Assembly (NCBI RefSeq): GCF_030388665.1
Contig: NZ_CP128846.1
Coordinates: forward strand, 3,946,001 to 4,010,000
Origin: Streptomyces flavofungini
Lineage (GTDB): Bacteria > Actinomycetota > Actinomycetes > Streptomycetales > Streptomycetaceae
DNA length: 64,000 nt
Direction of reading: 5' to 3'
Shown here: piece by piece, positions 9,043 through 17,074 of the stretch
Layout: each line of letters starts with the position of its first letter
Numbering within the stretch: position 1 is the stretch's first letter
Position numbers and translations under genes: made by a program
Notes under the pieces: generated by a model
What the model was told of the DNA's origin: nothing
The model's database searches: none
What the model saw: only the letters and a program-made list of their open reading frames with translations

Positions 9043-9139
9043 CTCACGATCCCCCCGCTCGCACACGTCCGGCAGACCGCACCGTTCCTGGCCCTGACAC
9101 GGCCCCCCACATCGGCGCCGTCTCACGGACACTGGACCC

Positions 9140-10018
9140 ATGACCCATGGCACGCCCCCGGCGAGAAACGGCACCGAGCTCGGCCGCTACCTGCGCGCAC
9201 GCCGCGCCCAGGTCAGCCCCGCGGAAGCGGGCCTCCCCGCCGGTACGGGGCTGCGCCGCACCCCAGGCCTGCGCCGCGAGGAGCTGGCGACGCTCGCCGG
9301 GGTGAGCGTCGACTACTACACGCGCCTGGAGCGCGGCCGCGAGACCAACCCCTCACCTGCCGTGATCGACGCCCTGGCCAGGGCGCTGCGGCTGAGCGGC
9401 GACGCCCACGAGCGGATGCACGAGCTCGCCGAGCTCGCCTCGGGCCGCCTGACCGAGCCGCCGCCCACCACCGACTTCGCGGTGCGCGACTCCGTCGTCC
9501 GGATGCTGGAGGCCCTGCGCCCCCTGCCCGCGTACGTGGTCAGCCCGCACAACTACCTGCTCGCCGCGAACACCCCGGGCCGCCGTCTGATGCCGGGCGT
9601 GTGGGACTGGCCGGCCGCGCAGCGCAACGTGACCCGCTATCTCTTCCTGCACCCCGTGGGCCGGGAGCTCTACGTGCCCTGGGAGGAGACCGTCGCGCAG
9701 TCGGTGGCGCACCTGCGGGCGGTCGGCGGCCGCGACCCGGACTCGCCGCAACTGGCCGCCCTGGTGGGTGAGTTGTGCCTGAAGTCGCCGGAGTTCGCCC
9801 GCATGTGGGACCGGTACGAGGTGCGGGAGCGCGGCGGCGGCATCAAGCGCTTCGCCCACCCCAAGGCGGGACCCATGACGCTGACGTACGAGGTGATGAG
9901 GCTGGCCCGGACGGGCGGGCAGCGCCTGGTCACGTACCAGGCGGAGCCGGGCAGCGCGGACGAGGCGGCGATGCTGAGCCTGGACACGGCGGCCCGCACG
10001 GCACCGCCGCACCCGTAG
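9140..10018 (+). CDS. Helix-turn-helix regulator with MmyB-like ligand-binding domain
   Basis: Transcription factor of 292 residues. An N-terminal XRE-type helix-turn-helix (RRTPGLRREELATLAGVSVDYYTRLERG, residues 35-65) is followed by the MmyB-type PAS-like domain (about 110-275: YVVSPHNYLLAANTPGRRL, then RNVTRYLFLHP, then SPEFARMWDRYEV). MmyB-like domains are known to bind fatty-acyl or similar ligands. The divergent arrangement with the drug exporter suggests it controls that gene; this is inferred from position only. Confidence 0.9.
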   Translation: MTHGTPPARNGTELGRYLRARRAQVSPAEAGLPAGTGLRRTPGLRREELATLAGVSVDYYTRLERGRETNPSPAVIDALARALRLSGDAHERMHELAELASGRLTEPPPTTDFAVRDSVVRMLEALRPLPAYVVSPHNYLLAANTPGRRLMPGVWDWPAAQRNVTRYLFLHPVGRELYVPWEETVAQSVAHLRAVGGRDPDSPQLAALVGELCLKSPEFARMWDRYEVRERGGGIKRFAHPKAGPMTLTYEVMRLARTGGQRLVTYQAEPGSADEAAMLSLDTAARTAPPHP

Positions 10019-10027
10019 CCCTCCCCG

Positions 10028-11563
10028 TCACTCCGCCGCGCACGAACTCCCGTTCTTCGGCATCTGCTTGTACAGCAGGAACGCGTCCACCTTGTCCTTC
10101 ACGCACTTCGAGCCGAAGTAGCCGGTGTGCCCGTCGCCCCTGTTGTCGAGGACGACGGCGGAGGAGCCGAGCCGTTCGGCGGTCTCCACCGTCCAGCGGT
10201 AGGGGGTGGCGGGGTCGCCGCGGGTGCCGACGAGCAGGAACTTCGGGGTGTCGACGTCGCGTACGTCCTCGCGGATGTAGTCCGTGCCCGCGGGCCGCCC
10301 GAAGCAGAGCAGCACGGGCAGCAGCATCGACTTGCCGAAGACGGGCGACGCCTGCTCGAACTCCTCCTGGAGACGGCCGACTTCCCGCTCGACGCGCTTG
10401 GCGTCCGGCCGGTCGGGGTCGTCCGCGCAGTTCACGGCCATGAGCGCGGCGGACGAGTTGTCCGCGGGGACCTCCGTACGCCCGCCGGAGGCCCGCTGCT
10501 CCCCCATCGAGCCGCCCATCCGGATGAGCGCCCGCGGGTCGCCGTCGGCGAGCAGCGAGCCGAGCGCCTGGGACAGGGCGGGCCAGGCCTGCCTGCTGTA
10601 GAGCGCGCTGCCGAGCACGCTCACCACGTCCTGCCCGGTGAACTCCTGGCCGTCCATGGACCGCAGCGGATACGCGTCGAGGTCGTCGATGAGCTTGGTC
10701 ATGGCGTGCCGGGCGTTGCGCGAGTCCTCGCCGAACACGCAGCCCGCGTTCTTCGTGCACCACAGCAGGAAGTTGTCCAGGGCGGTCTGCCGCCCCTCCG
10801 CGCCGACCAGGGCCTGCTCGGCCACGTCCTCCGTCAGCGTGTCCACGCCGTCGAGGACCATCCGGCCGACCTTCTTCGGGAACTGCGCCGTGTACACCGC
10901 GCCGAGCCGGGTGCCGTACGAGAAGCCCAGGTAGTTGAGCTTCTTGTCGCCGAGGGCCGCGCGCATGACGTCGAGGTCGCGGGAGACGTTCACGGTGCCG
11001 ATGTACGGCAGGACGGGGCCGGACTCCTTCGCGCACTTCGCGGCCGTCGCGCGCAGCTCCTCAAGGACCGCGGCGGCGTCGCCGGGGTCCTCCACGTCCG
11101 CGCCGGGCTCCGGGTCCTTGCCGCAGGTCACGGGCTCGCTGAGGCCCACGCCCCGCGGGTCGAAGCCCACGACGTCATAGCCCTTGCCGACGTAGCCGAA
11201 GTCCTTCTTGGCACCCGCGAGGCCCGCGACGCCCGCCCCGCCGGGGCCGCCGAAGTTCACCAGGAGCGAGCCGCGCTTGTCGCCGCTGGACTTGATCTTC
11301 AGGAGGGCGAGCCGGACGGTGCCCCGGCCGGGGTCGGCGTAGTCCAGCGGGACCGTGACCTTGCCGCAGTTGACGTCCTTGTCCTTGGTCACGTCCTCCG
11401 ACAGGTTCTGCACGTCGGGCTTGCAGGCCGCCCACTTGATCTTCTGCGTGTAGAAGCGCTTGAGATCGGGCTTCGCGGGCCCGGACGGGTCGGCCGCCGC
11501 GGGCAGGCCGGCCACGGCCAGAGCGAGGGCTGCGACGGCGGTGAGCGCGGGTGTGCTGCGCAC
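10028..11563 (-). CDS. Secreted alpha/beta hydrolase, tripeptidyl aminopeptidase (TAP-like)
   Basis: Exported serine peptidase-like protein of 511 residues, related to the mycelium-associated SlpD/SlpE and Tap proteins. A signal peptide (ALTAVAALALAVAGLPAAA) precedes the hydrolase fold. The oxyanion segment is NFGGPGGAG near residue 105, the nucleophile GFSYGTRLGAVYTAQFP near 190, the C-terminal TAP-like Asp in GTRGDPATPY near 435 and the His in GDGHTGYF near 470. GTG 11563 is chosen over the ATG 12 bases upstream because GGAGG lies five bases before the GTG. It ends nine bases from the MmyB-type gene stop, so the two are convergent. Confidence 0.9.
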   Translation of the reverse strand: MRSTPALTAVAALALAVAGLPAAADPSGPAKPDLKRFYTQKIKWAACKPDVQNLSEDVTKDKDVNCGKVTVPLDYADPGRGTVRLALLKIKSSGDKRGSLLVNFGGPGGAGVAGLAGAKKDFGYVGKGYDVVGFDPRGVGLSEPVTCGKDPEPGADVEDPGDAAAVLEELRATAAKCAKESGPVLPYIGTVNVSRDLDVMRAALGDKKLNYLGFSYGTRLGAVYTAQFPKKVGRMVLDGVDTLTEDVAEQALVGAEGRQTALDNFLLWCTKNAGCVFGEDSRNARHAMTKLIDDLDAYPLRSMDGQEFTGQDVVSVLGSALYSRQAWPALSQALGSLLADGDPRALIRMGGSMGEQRASGGRTEVPADNSSAALMAVNCADDPDRPDAKRVEREVGRLQEEFEQASPVFGKSMLLPVLLCFGRPAGTDYIREDVRDVDTPKFLLVGTRGDPATPYRWTVETAERLGSSAVVLDNRGDGHTGYFGSKCVKDKVDAFLLYKQMPKNGSSCAAE

Positions 11564-11768
11564 AGCGACCTCCATGAGGTGCGGTTCCCCTCCGGTCACC
11601 CTAGGCGTCCACGGCCCGCCCCGCCCGTTCAGCCCAGTCACGCTCCGTGTTCACCAAGGACCCGTCCGGCCCCGGCGCCCGCCCCCGGAACGCGCCGGTA
11701 CGAGGCTCCTCACCACCTCGATCGTTCACCGGCCGCCCCCTCGACCAGCCCCTGACCCCCAAGTAACC

Positions 11769-11782
11769 TTACTGGGAAGTAA
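11769..11782. promoter_or_regulatory. Palindromic operator TTACT-N4-AGTAA ahead of fabG4-like gene
   Basis: TTACTGGGAAGTAA is a perfect 5-bp-arm palindrome 28 bases upstream of the ATG. It is preceded by another AAGTAA at 11760-11765, so half-sites occur in a cluster. The symmetry and AT-richness in a GC-rich region fit a TetR-family site. The TetR gene three genes away (14475-15194) is the natural candidate, by inference. Confidence 0.5.
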
Positions 11783-11810
11783 ATTCAGCACCGAGCCAGG
11801 AGCTTGCCCC

Positions 11811-13427
11811 ATGGCCGACCGCTACGCGACCTTCACCCACACCGCCCCCGGCCGCTTCCTGGCCCGCAGACTCGGCCTGCCCCAGCCGGTTCCGCTGCGC
11901 CGCTGGACGCCCCGGCACCCGGCGCTCGAAGGCCCGGTCCTGCTCCTGACGGCGGGCGACATCCCGCTCCCCGGCCTGCACGAGAGCCTCACGCGCACCG
12001 GCCTGCCCCCGCACAGCGGCCCGCTCGGCAACCGCCGCCCGGCCGCCGTCGTACTGGACGCGACCGGCGTCAGCACGGTTGCGGCGCTCATGGACGTGCA
12101 CGCCACGCTGCACCCCGTCGTCCGCTCCATAGCCCCCTGCGGGCGCGTACTGGTCCTGGGCGCGCCCCTGTCCCCCGCCGACCACCACCAGGCGGCGGCG
12201 CAGCAGGCCCTGGAGGGCTTCGTCCGCTCCCTCGGCAAGGAGCTGGGCGGAGGCAGGACGGCCCAGCTCGTCCGCACGCCGTCGGCACCCGCCGCCGAGG
12301 CGACGCTGCGCTTCCTGCTCTCGCCGAAGTCGGCGTACGTGAGCGGGCAGGTGGTGGAGGTCGAGGAGATGTCGGATTACGTGGACGAGGCGGTGGAGGC
12401 GGTGGAGGCGGCAGGGGGTGCCGGGGCTGCGGGCGCTGCCGGGGCTGCTGAGGCAAGTGGGTCCGCCGAGGTTTCCGGGGCTGCCGGGGCTGCCGACACC
12501 GCAGACGCCGCCGTAGACGCAGGTGCCGCCGTAGACGCAGGTGCCGCAGATGCCGCAGATGCCGCAGGTGCCGAGTCCGCCGGGGGCGCGAAGCGCACGA
12601 CGCCCGCCGAGGACGCGCGGGTCACCGCCGCTCCCTCCGACACCACTGCCCCCTCCGGCACCACCACCCCCTCCGGCACCGTCGTCCATCTCCCCCACCC
12701 CGCCCGCCCGTTGGCGGGCCGCACCGCCCTCGTGACCGGCGCCGCACGCGGCATAGGAGCGGCCGTCGCGGAGGTCCTGGCGCGCGACGGCGCCCACGTC
12801 GTCGTCCTCGACGTACCGGCCGCCGAACCGGACCTGTGCCGCGTGGCCGAGCGGGTCGGCGGTACGGCGCTCCCCCTCGACATCACCGCGGACGACGCCG
12901 GTGAGCGGATCGCCGCCGCGCTGCCGGACGGCCTCGGCGTCCTCGTGCACAACGCGGGCATCACGCGGGACCGCAGGCTCGCCAACATGGCCGTGGACCG
13001 CTGGAGTTCGGTCCTCGACGTGAACCTCGCGAGCGTGCTGCGCACGACGGACTTCCTGCTGAAGTCCGGCACGGTGCGGCGCGGCGGCCGGATCGTGGCC
13101 ACGGCGTCCATAGCGGGCCTCGCGGGCAACGCCGGGCAGACCAACTACGCGGCGAGCAAGGCGGGCATCGTCGGCTTCGTCCGCTCCCTCGCGCCCCGGG
13201 CCCTCGCGGAGTACGGCGTGACGGTGAACGCGGTCGCGCCCGGCTTCATCGAGTCCCGGATGACCGCGGCCGTCCCGCTGCTCATCCGCCAGGCGGGCCG
13301 CCGCATGAACTCCCTGGGCCAGGGCGGACTTCCCGTCGACGTCGCGGAGACGGTGGCGTGGCTGGCGACCGGCGCGGTGAACGGCCAGGTGATCCGGGTC
13401 TGCGGCCAGAGCCTGCTCGGCGCGTAG
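11811..13427 (+). CDS. 3-oxoacyl-ACP/CoA reductase, FabG4-like (HMW FabG) with expanded linker
   Basis: NAD(P)H-dependent reductase of 3-oxoacyl thioesters. This is the high-molecular-weight FabG architecture: an N-terminal flavodoxin-like half without catalytic residues (1-190) and a C-terminal SDR half with GAARGIG (near residue 310), HNAGIT (near 385), catalytic Ser in ATASIAG (near 430) and YAASK (near 445). Total length is 538 residues against about 450 for the mycobacterial FabG4. The difference is an Ala/Gly/Asp-rich linker of about 85 residues (roughly 190-280), encoded by degenerate short repeats at about 12380-12600. It lies upstream of a MaoC-like gene, as in the mycobacterial fabG4-htdX pair. 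Confidence 0.88.
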   Translation: MADRYATFTHTAPGRFLARRLGLPQPVPLRRWTPRHPALEGPVLLLTAGDIPLPGLHESLTRTGLPPHSGPLGNRRPAAVVLDATGVSTVAALMDVHATLHPVVRSIAPCGRVLVLGAPLSPADHHQAAAQQALEGFVRSLGKELGGGRTAQLVRTPSAPAAEATLRFLLSPKSAYVSGQVVEVEEMSDYVDEAVEAVEAAGGAGAAGAAGAAEASGSAEVSGAAGAADTADAAVDAGAAVDAGAADAADAAGAESAGGAKRTTPAEDARVTAAPSDTTAPSGTTTPSGTVVHLPHPARPLAGRTALVTGAARGIGAAVAEVLARDGAHVVVLDVPAAEPDLCRVAERVGGTALPLDITADDAGERIAAALPDGLGVLVHNAGITRDRRLANMAVDRWSSVLDVNLASVLRTTDFLLKSGTVRRGGRIVATASIAGLAGNAGQTNYAASKAGIVGFVRSLAPRALAEYGVTVNAVAPGFIESRMTAAVPLLIRQAGRRMNSLGQGGLPVDVAETVAWLATGAVNGQVIRVCGQSLLGA

Positions 13428-13470
13428 GCCTCGGGCCGGCCGGCCCCGCCCACCTCCCCGGCGGCTCCCC

Positions 13471-13535
13471 AGCGACTCCCAGCGACTCCCAGCGACTCCC
13501 AGCGACTCCCAGCGACTCCAGCGACTCCAGCGACC
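13471..13535. repeat. 10-bp tandem repeat between reductase and dehydratase genes
   Basis: AGCGACTCCC begins at 13471, 13481, 13491 and 13501, then continues as AGCGACTCC units with a shortened period to about 13535. It occupies most of the 122-bp intergenic space. It ends just before the dehydratase start. Confidence 0.9.
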
Positions 13536-13549
13536 AGAAGGGTCCCGTC

Positions 13550-14584
13550 ATGGCCTCGCTCGCGCTCACCCTGCTTCGGGGGGCGGCCCGCTCCCCCTTC
13601 AAGCGGCCACGCCCGGACGCCCCGCTGCCGGGCCCCACGACGGCCCGCGTCCGGACCGGCATCGACCACCTGGTGGCGTACGAACGGCTCTGCGGCTTCG
13701 CGGCCGGGCAGGGCGGGGGCAGGAGCGCGGACGGCGGCGGCCCGGCCGGTGGCGACCCCTTGCCGCCCACGTATCCGCACGTCCTGGCGTTCCCCCAGAC
13801 CATGCGTCTGATGGCGGCCCGCGACTTCCCGCTCCCGCTGCTCGGCCTCGTCCACACGTCCGTGGAGATCGTCCAGCACCGCGCCCCGCTGCCCGACGAC
13901 GAGCTCGAACTCACCACGTACGCACGGAGTCTGGCACCCCACCGGCGGGGCACCGAGGCGATGATCACCACCAGCGCGCGGGTGCACGGCGAGACGGTGT
14001 GGGAGTCCCACAGCACGTACCTGTCCCGCCACCGCACGACAGCCGACCACCAGGAAGCCGACCGCACGACAGCCGACCACCCGGAGACCGACCACCCGGC
14101 CCCCGCCCCCGCAAAAGCCCCCGGCGCGCCGCTCCCCGCCCGCGCCGACTGGCGCCTGCCCGCCGACCTGGGCCGCCGCTACGCCGCCGTCTCCGGCGAC
14201 CGCAACCCCATCCACCTGCACGCGGCGACGGCCCGGCTCTTCGGCTTCCCGCGCGCCATCGCGCACGGCATGTGGACGGTGGCGCGCTGTGTGGCGGAGC
14301 ACAGCGGCCTCGGGGCCGTCGACGAACCCCTTTACGTCTCCGCCGAGTTCAAGGCCCCGGTGCTGCTGCCGGGGGCGGTGACGTACGCGGCCGAGGGGGC
14401 GGCGTTCGAGCTGCGCGGGGCAACGGGGGCAACGGAGGCAACGGAGGCAACGGAGGCAACGGGCAGGGTCCACGTCACGGGTTCGGTGACCAGAACCGCC
14501 CCTCCATCAGATCGCCGAGACCCGCCCAGGCGAAGTTCATCAGGGTCGCCGCGGCCTGGTTCGCGGACACGGACGGCTCGGTGA
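13550..14584 (+). CDS. MaoC-family acyl dehydratase (HtdX-like)
   Basis: Predicted double-hotdog 3-hydroxyacyl thioester dehydratase of about 344 residues. The C-terminal hotdog carries the hydratase-2 motif: RYAAVSGDRNPIHLH (near residue 215, catalytic Asp and His) and AIAHGMWT (near 240). The N-terminal half (LAFPQTMRLMAARDFPLPLLGLVHTSVEI) is the substrate-binding hotdog. A Thr/Asp/His-rich repeat (TTADHQEADR-like) lies between halves. A 9-bp repeat near 14419-14462 writes GATGATEATEATEATG before the last strand. After VHVTGSV the frame runs on for about 28 residues antisense to the TetR gene, so the two genes overlap tail to tail by 110 bases. It follows the FabG4-like gene and probably shares its pathway. 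Confidence 0.85.
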   Translation: MASLALTLLRGAARSPFKRPRPDAPLPGPTTARVRTGIDHLVAYERLCGFAAGQGGGRSADGGGPAGGDPLPPTYPHVLAFPQTMRLMAARDFPLPLLGLVHTSVEIVQHRAPLPDDELELTTYARSLAPHRRGTEAMITTSARVHGETVWESHSTYLSRHRTTADHQEADRTTADHPETDHPAPAPAKAPGAPLPARADWRLPADLGRRYAAVSGDRNPIHLHAATARLFGFPRAIAHGMWTVARCVAEHSGLGAVDEPLYVSAEFKAPVLLPGAVTYAAEGAAFELRGATGATEATEATEATGRVHVTGSVTRTAPPSDRRDPPRRSSSGSPRPGSRTRTAR

Positions 14585-15194
14585 TGGCCCAGCCCGCGAG
14601 GGACTCGGCGGCGCCGACGAGGGCCTGGGCGAGGCCCGCGACCTCCCGGTCGGGCAGGGAGGGGTTCCGGTGGGCGGCGCGGGCGGCCTCCGCGATGAGC
14701 AGCGTCACGAAGGCGACGATCTCCTCGCGCATCACGTTGACCTCGGCGGCGAACGGCTCGCCGACCGTGCGGGCCTGGCTGTGCAGGACGGCCCAGGCGT
14801 CGGGGTGTTCGGCGGTGTGCGTGAAGAACGCGCGCAGCCCGTCCCAGAGTTGGCGGTCGGCGGGCTCGCCCGGGGTGACGCCGTGCCGGACGGCCTCGAT
14901 GAGGGCGCGGGCCTCCCGCCGGATGCAGGCGGTGAACAGCTCTTCCTTGGAGTTCAGGTACAGGTACACCAGCGGCTTGGAGACCCCGGCGAGTTCGGCG
15001 ATCTCGTCCATGGAGGCGGCGCGGTAGCCCCGCTGCCCGAACGTGTGCACGGCCGCGTCGAGCATCTGCCGCTCCCGCACGGCCCGCGGCATCCGCTTCT
15101 GCCGCACCGGCTTGCCCCCGTTCTTCGCAGCCTGCACGGCCTTCACAGCCCTCACGACCTTCACATCCGACACCCCGGCCCCCGCCTCCCGCAC
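14475..15194 (-). CDS. TetR/AcrR-family transcriptional regulator
   Basis: Repressor-type protein of up to 239 residues. The TetR helix-turn-helix is clear (RERQMLDAAVHTFGQRGYRAASMDEIAELAGVSKPLVYLYLNSKEELF, residues 40-90). The C-terminal helical domain is typical of fatty-acid or lipid regulators (LHSQARTVGEPFAAEV, then LAQALVGAAESLAGWAI). The start is uncertain: GTG 15194 or the GTG seven codons later, both preceded by G-rich sequence. The gene is convergent with the MaoC-like gene and overlaps its 3' end by 110 bases. The likely target is the palindrome upstream of the fabG4-like gene, by position. Confidence 0.88.
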   Translation of the reverse strand: MREAGAGVSDVKVVRAVKAVQAAKNGGKPVRQKRMPRAVRERQMLDAAVHTFGQRGYRAASMDEIAELAGVSKPLVYLYLNSKEELFTACIRREARALIEAVRHGVTPGEPADRQLWDGLRAFFTHTAEHPDAWAVLHSQARTVGEPFAAEVNVMREEIVAFVTLLIAEAARAAHRNPSLPDREVAGLAQALVGAAESLAGWAITEPSVSANQAAATLMNFAWAGLGDLMEGRFWSPNP

Positions 15195-15290
15195 CGTCCG
15201 TCCACGGATCAGCGTACGGCGGTCCTCCTGGACGCACGGAGGTCACCCGGGGGCCACCGCGGCGCACCGCCTCCAGCCCTACCCGCAACG

Positions 15291-15328
15291 ACCGTGCCCC
15301 GCACCGGATTTCCGGTGCGGGGCACGGT
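15291..15328 (-). terminator. Transcription terminator of the DAACS transporter gene
   Basis: Perfect 18-bp inverted repeat (arms 15291-15308 and 15311-15328, two-base loop) about 30 bases after the transporter stop. It is strongly GC-rich, as Streptomyces terminators usually are. Confidence 0.85.
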
Positions 15329-15357
15329 TTCGGCCTGTGGGTGCCGTGGGGTCGCGG

Positions 15358-16725
15358 TCAGGCGGCGGCGGGCAGCGCCTTGTCCCGCGCGTCAGCGTAG
15401 GCCTCGGAGCCCTCGGAGTCCTCGGAGTCCAGCGGGGAGGCCGACGCGTTGTCGTACGCCTCCTTGTCGAGGATGTTCTCGCGGGCGGCGACGACGACCG
15501 GGACGAGGGCCTGGCCGGCGACGTTCGTGGCCGTGCGCATCATGTCCAGGACCGGGTCGATGGCGAGGAGCAGACCGACGCCCTCCATGGGCAGGCCGAG
15601 GGTGGACAGGGTCAGGGTCAGCATGACCGTGGCGCCCGTCAGACCGGCCGTGGCGGCGGAGCCGACCACCGACACGAAGGCGATGAGCAGGTACTCCTTG
15701 ATGCCCATCTGGACGTCGAAGATCTGCGCGACGAAGATCGCGGCGATCGCCGGGTAGATCGCGGCGCAGCCGTCCATCTTGGTGGTGGCGCCGAAGGGCA
15801 CCGCGAAGGACGTGTACTCCTTCGGTACGCCGAGCCGCTCGGTGACCTTCTGGGTGACCGGCATGGTGCCGACCGAGGAGCGCGAGACGAAGGCCAGCTG
15901 GATGGCGGGCCAGGCGCCCTTGAAGAACTTCAGCGGGTTGACCTTGGCGACCGTGGAGAGCAGCAGCGGGTAGACGCCGAACATCACCAGGGCGCAGCCG
16001 ATGTAGATGTCGGCGGTGAACGTCGCGTACTTGCTGATCAGGTTCCAGCCGTAGTCGGCGATGGCGAAGCCGATGAGGCCGATGGTGCCGATCGGGGACA
16101 GCTTGATGACCCACCACAGGGCCTTCTGCAGCAGTTCGAGCACGGACTCGCTGAGGTCGAGGATCGGCTTGGCCTTCGCGTCACCGATCTTCAGGATGGC
16201 GATGCCGGCGACGGCGGCCATGAAGACGATCTGCAGGACGTTCAGCTCGGTGAACGGCGTGATGACGTCGGTCGGGATGATCCCGGTGAGGAAGTCGATC
16301 CAGGAGCCCGTGTGCTCCGGCTTGGCGCCGTCCTTCGGCGTCAGGCCCGTACCGGCGCCCGGGTTGGTGACCAGGCCGATGACGAGGCCGATGGCGACCG
16401 CGATCAGCGACGTGATCATGAACCAGAGGAGCGTACGGCTGGCGAGCCGGGCGGCGTTGTTGACCTTGCGCAGGTTGGTGATCGAGATCAGGATGGCGAA
16501 GAACACCAGCGGGGCGACGGCCAGCTTCAGCAGGCCGATGAAGGTGTCGCCGACCTTCGAGAGGGTGGTGACCAGCCAGTCGATGTCCTGGCTGCGGGCC
16601 AGCCAGCCGAGCAGGACACCGAGGACCAGACCGCCGAGGATCTGCGCCCAGAAGGGCAGCTTCAGGAACTTCGGTATCCGGAAGCCGGGCTTCGGCTCGG
16701 CGGGGGACGCGGGGTTCGCGGACAC
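15358..16725 (-). CDS. Dicarboxylate/amino acid:cation symporter (DAACS family; possible cystine transporter)
   Basis: Membrane symporter of 455 residues with the glutamate-transporter fold. The first hairpin signature is SRSSVGTMPVTQKV (near residue 285). The conserved helix with PFGATTKMDGCAAIYPAI follows near 320, and AIDPVLDMMRTATNVAGQ near 395. GTG 16725 is preferred: GGAG lies seven bases upstream, while the longer frame begins in non-conserved sequence. A separate 34-codon cysteine-rich leader ORF lies about 90 bases upstream. DAACS members carry glutamate, C4-dicarboxylates, serine/threonine or cystine (TcyP). The leader argues for cystine or cysteine here, but that is inference. The acidic Ser/Glu/Asp-rich tail is unremarkable. 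Confidence 0.88.
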   Translation of the reverse strand: MSANPASPAEPKPGFRIPKFLKLPFWAQILGGLVLGVLLGWLARSQDIDWLVTTLSKVGDTFIGLLKLAVAPLVFFAILISITNLRKVNNAARLASRTLLWFMITSLIAVAIGLVIGLVTNPGAGTGLTPKDGAKPEHTGSWIDFLTGIIPTDVITPFTELNVLQIVFMAAVAGIAILKIGDAKAKPILDLSESVLELLQKALWWVIKLSPIGTIGLIGFAIADYGWNLISKYATFTADIYIGCALVMFGVYPLLLSTVAKVNPLKFFKGAWPAIQLAFVSRSSVGTMPVTQKVTERLGVPKEYTSFAVPFGATTKMDGCAAIYPAIAAIFVAQIFDVQMGIKEYLLIAFVSVVGSAATAGLTGATVMLTLTLSTLGLPMEGVGLLLAIDPVLDMMRTATNVAGQALVPVVVAARENILDKEAYDNASASPLDSEDSEGSEAYADARDKALPAAA

Positions 16726-16814
16726 GGACACACTCCGGGTAATGACGGGGGACGTGAGGGAGCGGCGACCGCGAAGGGTCACGGGCGCCGCTGCGGTGCA
16801 GGTGTCGAAGTCGT

Positions 16815-16919
16815 TCAGATGACGCGACAGGCCGCGGATACGCAGCGGCAGAGATCGACGTGCAGCCGCGCCACGAGCGGGACGCTCGCGGTGATGCGGG
16901 TGGCGGCTGCTGTCTTCAT
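16815..16919 (-). CDS. Putative cysteine-rich leader peptide upstream of the DAACS transporter
   Basis: A 34-codon ORF from ATG 16919 to TGA 16815. It ends with RLHVDLCRCVSAACRV, close to the actinobacterial leader-peptide signature (RxHVDLxRxxSAxCR) found upstream of sulfur and cysteine genes. It has three cysteine codons within eight residues near the end. The transporter starts 89 bases downstream. The intervening RNA can form a hairpin from AGCGGCG and CGCCGCT arms with an inner GACC/GGTC pairing. The layout fits translation-dependent attenuation by cysteine availability, which is inferred. It is too short for routine gene calling, yet the motif is specific. Confidence 0.8.
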   Translation of the reverse strand: MKTAAATRITASVPLVARLHVDLCRCVSAACRVI

Positions 16920-16937
16920 GTCGAACACGTTAACACT

Positions 16938-16958
16938 TGAACTTTGAGTTCATCAAAG
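16938..16958 (-). promoter_or_regulatory. Promoter with overlapping palindromes before the leader peptide
   Basis: AT-rich island in GC-rich DNA. It contains TGAACT-TTG-AGTTCA (16938-16952) and the overlapping CTTTGA-N5-TCAAAG (16942-16958). On the minus strand a TTGATG / TAACGT pair with about 17-bp spacing could be the -35 and -10. A regulator could bind directly over the promoter. Confidence 0.5.
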
Positions 16959-17002
16959 GACTTGTTTGAGGTAAGGGTGACCCCAAGGGTCCCAGAAACA
17001 GC

Positions 17003-17045
17003 GGAACCCCGGTACCGGAGCGGCATGCTCCGGTACCGGGGTTCC
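17003..17045 (-). terminator. Terminator downstream of the DUF4229 gene
   Basis: Perfect 19-bp inverted repeat (17003-17021 and 17027-17045) with a five-base loop, 30 bases after the DUF4229 stop. It separates the menaquinone block from the transporter locus. Confidence 0.85.
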
Positions 17046-17074
17046 CCGTTCGTACGTGACGTGTGTGACGAACC

